Origin: CAZKDV01 sp964551645
Lineage (GTDB): Bacteria; Bacteroidota; Bacteroidia; Bacteroidales; DTU049
Direction: 5' to 3'
DNA length: 16,521 nucleotides
Assembly (NCBI GenBank): GCA_964551645.1
Contig: CAZKDV010000051.1
Span: 1-16,521 of the forward strand
In this document: in pieces, positions 7,093 through 13,579 of the stretch
Numbering within the stretch: the first letter of the stretch is position 1
How the letters are laid out: every line of letters begins with the position of its first letter
The notes under the pieces: generated by a model
Told to the model about the DNA's origin: nothing
Seen by the model: only the letters and a program-made list of their open reading frames with translations
Database searches by the model: none
Program-made: the position numbers and the translations under genes

Positions 7093-7923
7093 ATGTTTGA
7101 GCCTATCCATAATTTTTTTATTCTTGATAATAAATTGCACACTAAACGAAGCAATATGTGTGTGTTATCGCCTCCTAAAAATCACATTTATGAAGTTTTT
7201 AGAGTAATTAGAGGAGTGCCATTGTTTATTGAAGATCACTTAAAAAGATTAGCTTTTTCGGCAAAATCTCTTCAAATGTCTGTAGATGCAGATATTGTTT
7301 TAAAAGATATTGAAACACTGATTAGAGTTAATTCAAAGCCAGATGGAAATATTAAAATAATTATCTGGAAAGATGTTCTTGGACAACATATATTAATATT
7401 TTATATATCACATCAATATCCAAGTTCGGAAGAAATGGCAAATGGAGTTATTGTTGGTGTTTTACGCAAAGAGCGAAGTAATCCGAATGTAAAACTTTTT
7501 GATAATGAAATGCGTGGCGAGGCTTCTAAACGCATTGCAGATAATTCTGTATATGAAGTTTTGTTGGTAAATGAAGCAGGATATATTACTGAGGGCAGTC
7601 GTTCAAATGTGTTTTTTGTCAAAAATAATAAGGTATTTACCCCGCCAACTGAAGATGTGCTGCAAGGAGTTACAAGGCAAAAGATTATTGAGATTATTGA
7701 AAAACAAAATATTAAATTTGTAATGGAGAATATAGCATTTAATGATATTTCAAATTTTGAATCTGTGTTTATAAGTGGCACTTCAAGAAGGGTTTTACCC
7801 GTGAAAAGTATATTAGATACCAATATTAATTATAATGTAAATAATGATTTGCTGAGGCTTATTGAAAAAGAATTTTTGAATGTAACAAACTTGTATATAG
7901 AAAATTATATTAACCAAAAATAG
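7093..7923 (+). CDS. Class IV (fold-type IV) PLP aminotransferase or aminodeoxychorismate lyase-like enzyme
   Basis: A 276-residue protein of the branched-chain aminotransferase / D-amino-acid aminotransferase / PabC superfamily. Seen: IYEVFRVIRGVPLFIEDHLKRL (32-53), with the family's DHLxRL; the candidate Schiff-base lysine Lys134 in NPNVKLFDN, placed by alignment with the PabC lysine region; YITEGSRSNVF (164-174), the TEG-SNhF block binding PLP; FTPPTEDVLQGVTRQ (182-196); and VFISGTSRRVLPV (225-237). The region after Lys134 reads more like PabC-type proteins than IlvE. Substrate cannot be assigned: folate-pathway lyase and amino-acid aminotransferase are both open. It stands alone and converges on the rhomboid gene, whose ancestral stop codon (7910-7912) lies inside this gene's 3' end. 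Confidence 0.85.
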   Translation: MFEPIHNFFILDNKLHTKRSNMCVLSPPKNHIYEVFRVIRGVPLFIEDHLKRLAFSAKSLQMSVDADIVLKDIETLIRVNSKPDGNIKIIIWKDVLGQHILIFYISHQYPSSEEMANGVIVGVLRKERSNPNVKLFDNEMRGEASKRIADNSVYEVLLVNEAGYITEGSRSNVFFVKNNKVFTPPTEDVLQGVTRQKIIEIIEKQNIKFVMENIAFNDISNFESVFISGTSRRVLPVKSILDTNINYNVNNDLLRLIEKEFLNVTNLYIENYINQK

Positions 7924-8526
7924 TAGTAAGAAATTTGCCAAACAAAGAAGGTTCAATTAAAATCGGGAAAATAAAGCCATAAACTGCTCCAAAAAAATGA
8001 GCATCATGTCCGACATTGTCTTTTGCCTTTTTTGCCATATAAGCAGAATAAATTAAATATAGAATCCCAAATACATAAGCCCAAATACATAAGCAGGAAT
8101 GTTAATAGGGATAAATATAAAACGAATAGAACCTAAAGGGTAGAATAAAATACTTGCAAAAACAACTGCTGATACAGCCCCACTTGCACCAACAGCAGCA
8201 TAAGAATAATTGTTTTTATGTTTGAAAAATGAATAAATAGTCGAAACCACCAAAGCACTTAAATAGAAAAAAATAAAAAATATATTTGAGTTTTTTGTTA
8301 CTAAAGCTATGAAGTACATTGTTGTATTTCCAAATGAGTATAAAACAAACATATTGATAATTAAATGTCCCCAATCGGAATGTACAAAACCGTAAGAAAG
8401 CATCCTGTAAAACTGATTGTAGCGATAAATTTGAAATGGACTAAAGAGTAGCTTATTCATTAGATTATCATTGTTAAAACTCATAATCGAGACAAGAACT
8501 GTAATAACTATAATTGTTGCAATCAT
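7910..8526 (-). pseudogene. Rhomboid-family intramembrane serine protease, frameshifted
   Basis: The open frame from 8526 gives 157 residues ending at 8053. It has the rhomboid landmarks HSDWGHLIINM (49-59, HxxxN in TM2) and the catalytic serine Ser115 in VGASGAVSA, but it stops before the last membrane helices. An exact 14-bp tandem duplication (8066-8079 and 8080-8093) shifts the frame after VFG. With one copy removed the frame runs on to a stop at 7910-7912, giving a 200-residue protein that regains DNVGHDAHFFGAVYGF with catalytic His172 (AHFFG, rhomboid AHxxGxxxG). As written, the gene therefore makes a truncated product lacking half of the Ser-His dyad. This could be a true mutation, a reversible switch or an assembly error. 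A promoter box lies at 8580-8587. The restored 3' end overlaps the convergent aminotransferase by 14 bases. Confidence 0.9.
8066..8093. repeat. 14-bp exact tandem duplication inside the rhomboid gene
   Basis: CCCAAATACATAAG occurs twice head to tail (8066-8079, 8080-8093). Its length is not a multiple of three. Deleting one unit restores a full-length rhomboid frame, which identifies it as the frameshifting lesion. Confidence 0.95.
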
Positions 8527-8579
8527 ATTTATATGTTTGATAATTAGATGTTTGTGTGCTATTGTGCTAAATTATGTTT

Positions 8580-8587
8580 CAAAATTA
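8580..8587 (-). promoter_or_regulatory. TAnnTTTG promoter box for the rhomboid gene
   Basis: Read on the minus strand this is TAATTTTG, an exact consensus match, 53 bases upstream of the start at 8526. It is divergent from the box at 8613-8620. Confidence 0.55.
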
Positions 8588-8612
8588 AACTAAAAATATA
8601 GAATATAATTTA

Positions 8613-8620
8613 TAATTTTG
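8613..8620 (+). promoter_or_regulatory. TAnnTTTG promoter box for the secreted protein gene
   Basis: TAATTTTG, followed by GCAC, ends 47 bases before the ATG at 8668. It lies back to back with the rhomboid promoter box, 25 bases away. Confidence 0.6.
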
Positions 8621-8667
8621 GCACACTTTGTGAAAATCATAATGACTAAAAATTAAGTTTTGTAAGC

Positions 8668-9384
8668 ATGAAAAAAACATTGAAATATATAATTTTGTTT
8701 AGTTTATTTTTTGGATTTAGTTCCATAATGGCTCAAGATATTGATAGTGTTCAATCAAATATAAAGCAAAGTGGAGTTCAAGACGAGTTGGATTTTGCAT
8801 CATTATTGCGAGAGGATAATACTCTAAAATTGATTTTTTCTTTTTTTTCGGAAGAATGGAGATGGAAGTTAAGCAATGATACTTTAGAAATTTTTTCAAT
8901 TAATCCGATATATAAGTATAATGAAAACATAAAAAAAAGTGAGATATCAAAACTAAGGAGGGGGAGTACAACGCAAAAAGTCCTAGTTGATACAAGTACA
9001 GCTATTATAAAGTTTAGGATAGAGCCACTTTGGAGTGCAAATAAGATGCAAGAAGCAATTATGAACAACAATGTGATTGAGTTGCAGATATCTAATGCTG
9101 CCAAGAGATTGAAAATTGAGCATTTGCTTGATGTATTGGATAATGATTATGAAAACATGAATTTTACTGATATTGAGCAAAAATCAATAGAAAGATTTAT
9201 GACAGAACGAGATGAGCTTCGGAGCAGTTTAATTGCACTTCCGAATTATCATGTAGAAACTCTTACACTTTTCTTTCTTTCTTCTTATCCTCCCAAAGAT
9301 GAATATGTAAATTATATTCCCCAAAAAATACTTGAGCATATAGAAAAAATATTATCTGTGTTTGAGCAATATGCAGGAAAATAA
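8668..9384 (+). CDS. Secreted protein of unknown function
   Basis: A 238-residue protein that I do not recognise. Residues 1-22 form a clear signal peptide (MKKTLKY, a Phe-rich hydrophobic core, cleavage after MA before Gln23). The mature part of about 216 residues has no cysteine, no transmembrane helix and no obvious repeat. It mixes strand-like segments (VDTSTAIIKFRIEPLW, 107-122) with charged helical stretches, including IEQKSIERFMTERDELRSSL (169-188) and a final helix near ILEHIEKILSVFEQYAGK. This suggests a soluble periplasmic protein. It has its own promoter and is followed by another monocistronic lipoprotein gene, so context gives little help. The DNA contains a purine run, AAGGAGGGGGAG (8955-8966), within the gene. 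Confidence 0.75.
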   Translation: MKKTLKYIILFSLFFGFSSIMAQDIDSVQSNIKQSGVQDELDFASLLREDNTLKLIFSFFSEEWRWKLSNDTLEIFSINPIYKYNENIKKSEISKLRRGSTTQKVLVDTSTAIIKFRIEPLWSANKMQEAIMNNNVIELQISNAAKRLKIEHLLDVLDNDYENMNFTDIEQKSIERFMTERDELRSSLIALPNYHVETLTLFFLSSYPPKDEYVNYIPQKILEHIEKILSVFEQYAGK

Positions 9385-9420
9385 AAAAACAATATTTTCT
9401 AAAATTTATACTTTTTTTTG

Positions 9421-9428
9421 TAAGTTTG
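9421..9428 (+). promoter_or_regulatory. TAnnTTTG promoter box for the small lipoprotein
   Basis: TAAGTTTG, followed by CAAAG, is an exact match ending 47 bases before the ATG at 9476. The leader is A-rich, as is usual for well-translated Bacteroidota genes. Confidence 0.7.
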
Positions 9429-9475
9429 CAAAGTATTAAAAAAAAATAATTATTAACTTTAAAATTAAAAAAATT

Positions 9476-9814
9476 ATGAAAAAATTAATTGGATTATTGT
9501 CTGTTTTCGCACTTTTAGGAATGTTTGCATGTAACTCAGGTGTTAATCAAGAAGAATTAACTAATCTTAAAGATCAGATTGAAGCTAAAGAAGCTGCAAT
9601 TGTTGATTTACAAGCTGAAATTGATGAATTAACTGTTACTCTTGAAGAATGTACAGCTGAAAATGTAGAATTAAAAACTCCTAAAAAAACTACAACTACT
9701 ACAACTACTAAACCAGCTGAAACTAACCCTCAAGATTCCAAAAAACGCAATGAGGCTCCAGTAGATTCTAAAAAACGCAATGATGCTCCAGTAGATTCTA
9801 AAAAGCGTAATTAA
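9476..9814 (+). CDS. Small coiled-coil lipoprotein with C-terminal decapeptide repeats
   Basis: A 112-residue lipoprotein. A signal peptide ends at the loose lipobox GMFAC, giving lipidated Cys19. Residues 24-66 are a continuous acidic helix with heptad-like spacing (LKDQIEAKEAAIVDLQAEID), predicted to be a coiled coil. A Lys/Thr linker follows, with seven Thr at 72-78. The C terminus has near-identical 10-residue units DSKKRN(E/D)APV at 87-96 and 97-106, and a partial DSKKRN at 107-112. The architecture, a lipid anchor, helical rod and basic tail, recalls Braun-type lipoproteins that reach into peptidoglycan, but there is no sequence homology I can claim. The basic tail could bind acidic surface polymer or peptidoglycan (inference). 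It is monocistronic, with a strong-looking promoter at 9421-9428 and a terminator at 9835-9866, so high expression is plausible. Confidence 0.85.
   Translation: MKKLIGLLSVFALLGMFACNSGVNQEELTNLKDQIEAKEAAIVDLQAEIDELTVTLEECTAENVELKTPKKTTTTTTTKPAETNPQDSKKRNEAPVDSKKRNDAPVDSKKRN
9734..9811 (+). repeat. 30-bp in-frame tandem repeats in the lipoprotein gene
   Basis: Units at 9734-9763 and 9764-9793, plus a partial third at 9794-9811, encode DSKKRN(E/D)APV. The copies differ at only a few bases. Each is exactly ten codons, so copy-number change would keep the frame. Confidence 0.9.
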
Positions 9815-9834
9815 TTAAACAGAGATGTTGATTC

Positions 9835-9866
9835 AAAAAAAAGAGAGCAATGCTCTCTTTTTTTTT
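9835..9866 (+). terminator. Hairpin terminator of the small lipoprotein gene
   Basis: The A-run plus GAGAGC (9835-9848) pairs with GCTCTC plus T-run (9852-9865) around a 3-base AAT loop, followed by further T. It lies 20 bases after the stop at 9814. Confidence 0.88.
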
Positions 9867-9940
9867 GAAAAATTTTCTTTAATAATATTAAGGTATTTTT
9901 TTAATATATGAAATAATTTTTAAGTGGTCATGTTTATAAA

Positions 9941-9978
9941 ACAAAAAAGGTTGCAAGTTAACTTGCAACCTTTTTTGT
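9941..9978 (-). terminator. Perfect palindromic terminator of the EGF-like lipoprotein gene
   Basis: A perfect 38-bp palindrome (9941-9959 and 9960-9978) with core GGTTGCAAGTT and A-run/T-run flanks, just beyond the minus-strand stop at 9998. It is symmetric and could also catch plus-strand readthrough. Confidence 0.88.
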
Positions 9979-9997
9979 AACAATACTATGCTTCTAC

Positions 9998-10492
9998 TTA
10001 CTTCTTCATAGTAGTTGAACATGTATCAAATGTATTGTCTTCTAGATATGTAACAGTGTATGTTAATGTAATTACCCCGTCAGAATCAATTAAACCGCTA
10101 CCATTAAATTTTCTATTGCCTGCTACATCTTCAAAATCAGTAATTTTGATTTCTTTTTGTTCAACTATAGCTTTTACAACAGCAGGAGTTACAAAATTTC
10201 CTAAGTTAGAAAAAGTAATTTTATTTGGTTCTGTCTCAGCTGTAATAGCAATGCTATACTTATTTTTTGAACATTGATCTTCTACAGTATAGGTTCCAAC
10301 AAACTTAGCATTCATTAAGATAGAGCAATCTTCACCTTCATAACCTGTTGCACATTCGCAAACACCTTCTTCACAAACACCACCGTTTAAACAAGTAACA
10401 TCTTTACAGTCATCTGTACATGATTGAAACATAAACATTCCAAACATAAGCGATACAATCGCAATTGCATTTTTTACTTTCATTTTTCTCAT
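9998..10492 (-). CDS. Lipoprotein with an EGF-like domain
   Basis: A 164-residue lipoprotein. The signal peptide ends at FQSC, giving lipidated Cys25. It is followed at once by a six-cysteine EGF-like domain (C29, C34, C40, C45, C47, C56) with the classic CLNGGVCEEGVCECATGYEGEDC order. Residues 60-164 look like a small beta-rich domain, with NGSGLIDSDGVITLTYTVTY near 130-149 and a likely C74-C158 disulfide. EGF-like modules followed by a beta domain are recurrent in Bacteroidota surface lipoproteins; their ligands are mostly unknown. Met1 or Met4 could be the start; Met1 is used here. The gene is monocistronic, with a promoter box at 10535-10542, and converges on the small lipoprotein gene. 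Confidence 0.87.
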   Translation of the reverse strand: MRKMKVKNAIAIVSLMFGMFMFQSCTDDCKDVTCLNGGVCEEGVCECATGYEGEDCSILMNAKFVGTYTVEDQCSKNKYSIAITAETEPNKITFSNLGNFVTPAVVKAIVEQKEIKITDFEDVAGNRKFNGSGLIDSDGVITLTYTVTYLEDNTFDTCSTTMKK

Positions 10493-10534
10493 AATTTTTA
10501 AATAATTTAATTAATAAAAAGCGTTATTTAAATG

Positions 10535-10542
10535 CAAAAGTA
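10535..10542 (-). promoter_or_regulatory. TAnnTTTG promoter box for the EGF-like lipoprotein
   Basis: Read on the minus strand this is TACTTTTG, an exact consensus match followed by CATTTA, 42 bases upstream of the start at 10492. Confidence 0.65.
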
Positions 10543-10597
10543 ATAATTTTTACAATATTTGTTTGTGTTTTATTGTAATAAATAAAACTTTTATAGA

Positions 10598-10605
10598 TAT
10601 TTTTG
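10598..10605 (+). promoter_or_regulatory. TAnnTTTG promoter box for the LtaS-like gene
   Basis: TATTTTTG, followed by CAG, ends 20 bases before the ATG at 10626. A TTG at 10573-10575 lies 22 bases upstream, close to -33 spacing. The box falls inside a longer TTG-initiated frame, supporting the ATG start. Confidence 0.6.
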
Positions 10606-10625
10606 CAGTTATTATACTTGTTTTT

Positions 10626-12551
10626 ATGCGAGAACAACCAATTTTACATAGTTTCATTAAGTTTTTAAGGTTGTATTTTATAATTTTTATTTTATTTGTT
10701 ATAAGTAGAATTGGCTTGTTTTTTTTCAATATTAGCTATTTTTATTTAAGTTTTTCACAATTTATATATTACATATTTGCCGGACTGAGATTTGATGTGA
10801 GTGCAATTTCATATTGCTTATCTTTATATTCAATTTTTTATTTTCTTCCAATTCCATATAAAGACACTAAGGTTTTTAGATTAATTTCTTTTTTATTTTA
10901 CATTGTCCCTTTGTCTTTGTTTTTATTGGCAAATTTTATTGATTTTGTATATTTTAAATATAATTATAAACGATTAACCTATGATGTGTTTAGTTTTGTA
11001 CAAAGCATTCAAAGCGAGTTACCATTATTGATGATTCAGTTTTTGAAAGATTTTTGGTTTATAATAATAATTTGGGGTGCATTTATTTATTTGACTGTTC
11101 GTTTATATAAAAAATTTGGAAAACCTATTGTTGTTGAAAATCATAATTTGTTTTCATATTTGAAAAATATTTTGTTGCTAATTTGTATCGTTTTATTGTT
11201 TGTTGTTGGCATTAGGGGCGGAACACAAAGGAAGCCTATCAATATAGCAAGTGCGGGATTATATGCCTCATCATTTTACACTCCGCTTGTGTTAAATTCT
11301 CCATTTACAATAATTCGCACTATCGGACGAGAAGCCTTGGAGGAAAAACATTTTTTTGATAATAAAGATGAAATGTATCAATATTTCAGCATGTTTAAGC
11401 ATTATCATACAGATTCAAATCGTTTTGAAAATAAAAATGTTGTATTAATTATTCTTGAAAGCTTTTCAAATGAGCATCTAAATAGTATTCAAAGCCAAAA
11501 AACGATAAGCAATGAAAACTATGCGCCTTTTTTGGATTCTCTAATTCATCATGGAATATTTTTTCCGAATATGTTTGCCAATGGCAAGCGTTCTGCAGAG
11601 GGCATTCCATCAATTATTTCTGCTGTTCCTTCATTAATGAATACGGCATTTATTAATTCAATATATGTAAACAACTCAAATATAAGTCTTCCGAATATTT
11701 TAAAAAAGAAGAATTATAAATCATATTTTTTTCATGGTGGACATAATGGAACTATAAATTTAGATTCTTATGCCATGCTTGCTGGCTTTGACAAATATTA
11801 TGGAAAAAATGAATACAATAACAATGAGGATTTTGATGGATATTGGGGAATTTGGGACGCACCTTATTTGCAGTATGTTGCTAAAATGCTTGCCGAAAAA
11901 ACTGAGCCTTTTTTCTCGGTTATTTACACTTTGTCTTCGCATCATCCATTTAATGTTCCAGAACAATACAAAAACACACTTCCCGATGGTCCTTTGCCAA
12001 TTCACAAAACAATTGCATATACAGATTTAGCATTAAAAAAATTTTTTACAACTATTTCAAATTCGTCTTGGTATAATAATTCGGTTTTTATTATAACATC
12101 AGACCATAGTTCTATTCCTTATTTGGATTATTACAAATCACTTGCGGGCATGTATTCTATTCCTTTTTTAATTTACGAACCTGCTTTTTCGCAAACTGAA
12201 ACTATCTACTCTACAGTTCAGCAAACAGATATTATGCCTACAATTTTAGATTATTTAAAATATGATGAACCATTTATTTCGTATGGTAATTCTTCATTTC
12301 GCACAAGTGAACCACATTTCTCAATATCATTTATAAATAATGTTTATCAAATAATTTCCGATTCAATTCTTGTGAAAATTGTCAATAACGATTTAACAGA
12401 AATGTATGATATGAAGCAAGATATTTTACAACAAAATAATATTGTTGAATCTGAAAATTATAATCAATTTAAAGCAAATATTCTAAACATATATAAGTCT
12501 TATATTCAGCAATTTAACAATTCTATGATTTATAATAATTATCAAAGATAG
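10626..12551 (+). CDS. LtaS-like membrane phosphotransferase/sulfatase-fold protein
   Basis: A 641-residue protein with about five N-terminal membrane helices (roughly residues 16-37, 43-71, 85-107, 141-159 and 179-196) and an extracytoplasmic alkaline-phosphatase-fold domain from about 265 to the end. Metal and catalytic landmarks are Glu278 in VVLIILESFS; Ser323 in ANGKRSAEGIPS, at the position of the LtaS nucleophile Thr; HGGHNG (370-375); SSHHPF (438-443); and SDHSS (492-496, the DH metal ligands). In Gram-positives this family makes lipoteichoic acid. In Bacteroidota, relatives probably transfer phosphoglycerol or phosphoethanolamine to envelope lipids or glycans, or act as hydrolases; which applies here cannot be decided. 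The ATG at 10626 is preferred to a TTG at 10563 that would place the promoter inside the gene. Confidence 0.87.
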   Translation: MREQPILHSFIKFLRLYFIIFILFVISRIGLFFFNISYFYLSFSQFIYYIFAGLRFDVSAISYCLSLYSIFYFLPIPYKDTKVFRLISFLFYIVPLSLFLLANFIDFVYFKYNYKRLTYDVFSFVQSIQSELPLLMIQFLKDFWFIIIIWGAFIYLTVRLYKKFGKPIVVENHNLFSYLKNILLLICIVLLFVVGIRGGTQRKPINIASAGLYASSFYTPLVLNSPFTIIRTIGREALEEKHFFDNKDEMYQYFSMFKHYHTDSNRFENKNVVLIILESFSNEHLNSIQSQKTISNENYAPFLDSLIHHGIFFPNMFANGKRSAEGIPSIISAVPSLMNTAFINSIYVNNSNISLPNILKKKNYKSYFFHGGHNGTINLDSYAMLAGFDKYYGKNEYNNNEDFDGYWGIWDAPYLQYVAKMLAEKTEPFFSVIYTLSSHHPFNVPEQYKNTLPDGPLPIHKTIAYTDLALKKFFTTISNSSWYNNSVFIITSDHSSIPYLDYYKSLAGMYSIPFLIYEPAFSQTETIYSTVQQTDIMPTILDYLKYDEPFISYGNSSFRTSEPHFSISFINNVYQIISDSILVKIVNNDLTEMYDMKQDILQQNNIVESENYNQFKANILNIYKSYIQQFNNSMIYNNYQR

Positions 12552-12587
12552 TTACAGATTGTTTTTAAGGATAATATAATTTTATGC

Positions 12588-12595
12588 TAACTTTG
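12588..12595 (+). promoter_or_regulatory. TAnnTTTG promoter box for the lipid kinase gene
   Basis: TAACTTTG, followed by TGC, is an exact match ending 19 bases before the TTG start at 12615. Confidence 0.65.
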
Positions 12596-12614
12596 TGCTT
12601 TAATAAAAATCCGA

Positions 12615-13496
12615 TTGTATAAGAAAAGAATTCATTTTATTATTAACCCTATTGCAGGCAAAGGCAAGGCTCCAACTCTTGTTCCTTTGATAGAGGAATA
12701 TATTGACCATAAGCTGTATAAAACATCTTATCATATTAGTAAAAAGTCAAAACATGCAACAAAAATTGCAAATAAAGCTATTGAAAACGGTTGTGATGTG
12801 ATTGTTGCAATTGGTGGAGATGGAACAGTTAATGAAATTGCAACTGTGGCAATTAAAAACAATATTCCTTTAGGCATTATACCAATTGGAAGTGGAAATG
12901 GTTTGGGGAATTATCTTAAAATACCGCAAGATGTAGCTGAAAGTATAAATATCATTAACAAATATAAGATTAAACTTATAGATGTTGGTTATATTAATGA
13001 CTATTTGTTTGTGAATGTTGCTGGAGTTGGATTTGATGCAGAAGTTGCCAAAGCATATTCTAAATTGAGCATGCGAGGTTTCGCTGGATATTTTCATTCA
13101 ACTGTTTTGAATTACATTCCGTACAAATCTAAAAAGTATAAGATTCGCTTCAATAATCAAGTTATAGCCCGAAAAGCTTTATTAATTTCTTTTGCAAACT
13201 CTGGACAATATGGTTATAATACTTCCATAGCACCTGAAGCCGAAATTGATGATGGCTTGATAGATATGTGTATTATGGATAAAGTTCCTCCTTTTTTAGT
13301 GCCTTTTGTCGTTCCTCAGTTTTTTACAAAAACCATTGACCACACACCATATCACGAATCTTATAAAATTTCGGAAGCTTTTGTTTACTTAAATAGCGAA
13401 CCTGTGATTCATGTAGATGGTGAACCAATCAAGCTATCGGATAAAATACTTCATGTTCGTGCTGTTCCACAAGCATTACAAGTAATTTGTCCTTAG
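12615..13496 (+). CDS. Diacylglycerol kinase-family lipid kinase (YegS/DgkB type), TTG start
   Basis: A 293-residue cytoplasmic lipid kinase of the DAGK catalytic family. Seen: INPIAGKGK (10-18), the nucleotide-binding GGDGTVNE (67-74), the GSGNGLG variant (92-98) of the usual GTxNDLAR block, VGFDAEVA (138-145), APEAEIDDGLID (206-217), and HVDGEP (266-271). By family knowledge it phosphorylates diacylglycerol or a related lipid (sphingosine-type lipids are possible in Bacteroidota). The start is a TTG at 12615: no ATG or GTG is found in frame upstream after the promoter box, the family N-terminal strand (RIHFIINP) begins five codons in, and the first internal Met is far inside the fold. It lies about 60 bases after the LtaS-like gene but has its own promoter. 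Confidence 0.88.
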   Translation: MYKKRIHFIINPIAGKGKAPTLVPLIEEYIDHKLYKTSYHISKKSKHATKIANKAIENGCDVIVAIGGDGTVNEIATVAIKNNIPLGIIPIGSGNGLGNYLKIPQDVAESINIINKYKIKLIDVGYINDYLFVNVAGVGFDAEVAKAYSKLSMRGFAGYFHSTVLNYIPYKSKKYKIRFNNQVIARKALLISFANSGQYGYNTSIAPEAEIDDGLIDMCIMDKVPPFLVPFVVPQFFTKTIDHTPYHESYKISEAFVYLNSEPVIHVDGEPIKLSDKILHVRAVPQALQVICP

Positions 13497-13558
13497 TCAA
13501 ATATTGTTTTTTGCCAAAACTACAATCGAAATTCACAAATTATTCATATAAAAATCAG

Positions 13559-13566
13559 TAAATTTG
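13559..13566 (+). promoter_or_regulatory. TAnnTTTG promoter box for the DUF2520-KdsC-UbiA-Maf operon
   Basis: TAAATTTG, followed by CAAAAAG, is an exact match ending only 13 bases before the GTG start at 13580. This implies a leader of a few bases. Confidence 0.65.
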
Positions 13567-13579
13567 CAAAAAGCATTTT

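Noticed and set aside
7413..7823. Open minus-strand frame of 136 residues opposite the aminotransferase
   Set aside because: Lies wholly within a conserved gene on the other strand; no start context or motif of its own.
8955..8966. Purine run AAGGAGGGGGAG as a ribosome binding site for an internal gene
   Set aside because: No plausible open frame starts downstream, and genes here do not use Shine-Dalgarno sequences.
10563..10625. TTG-initiated 21-residue extension of the LtaS-like protein
   Set aside because: It spans the TATTTTTG promoter box at 10598-10605 and adds a poorly family-like leader; the ATG at 10626 is better supported.
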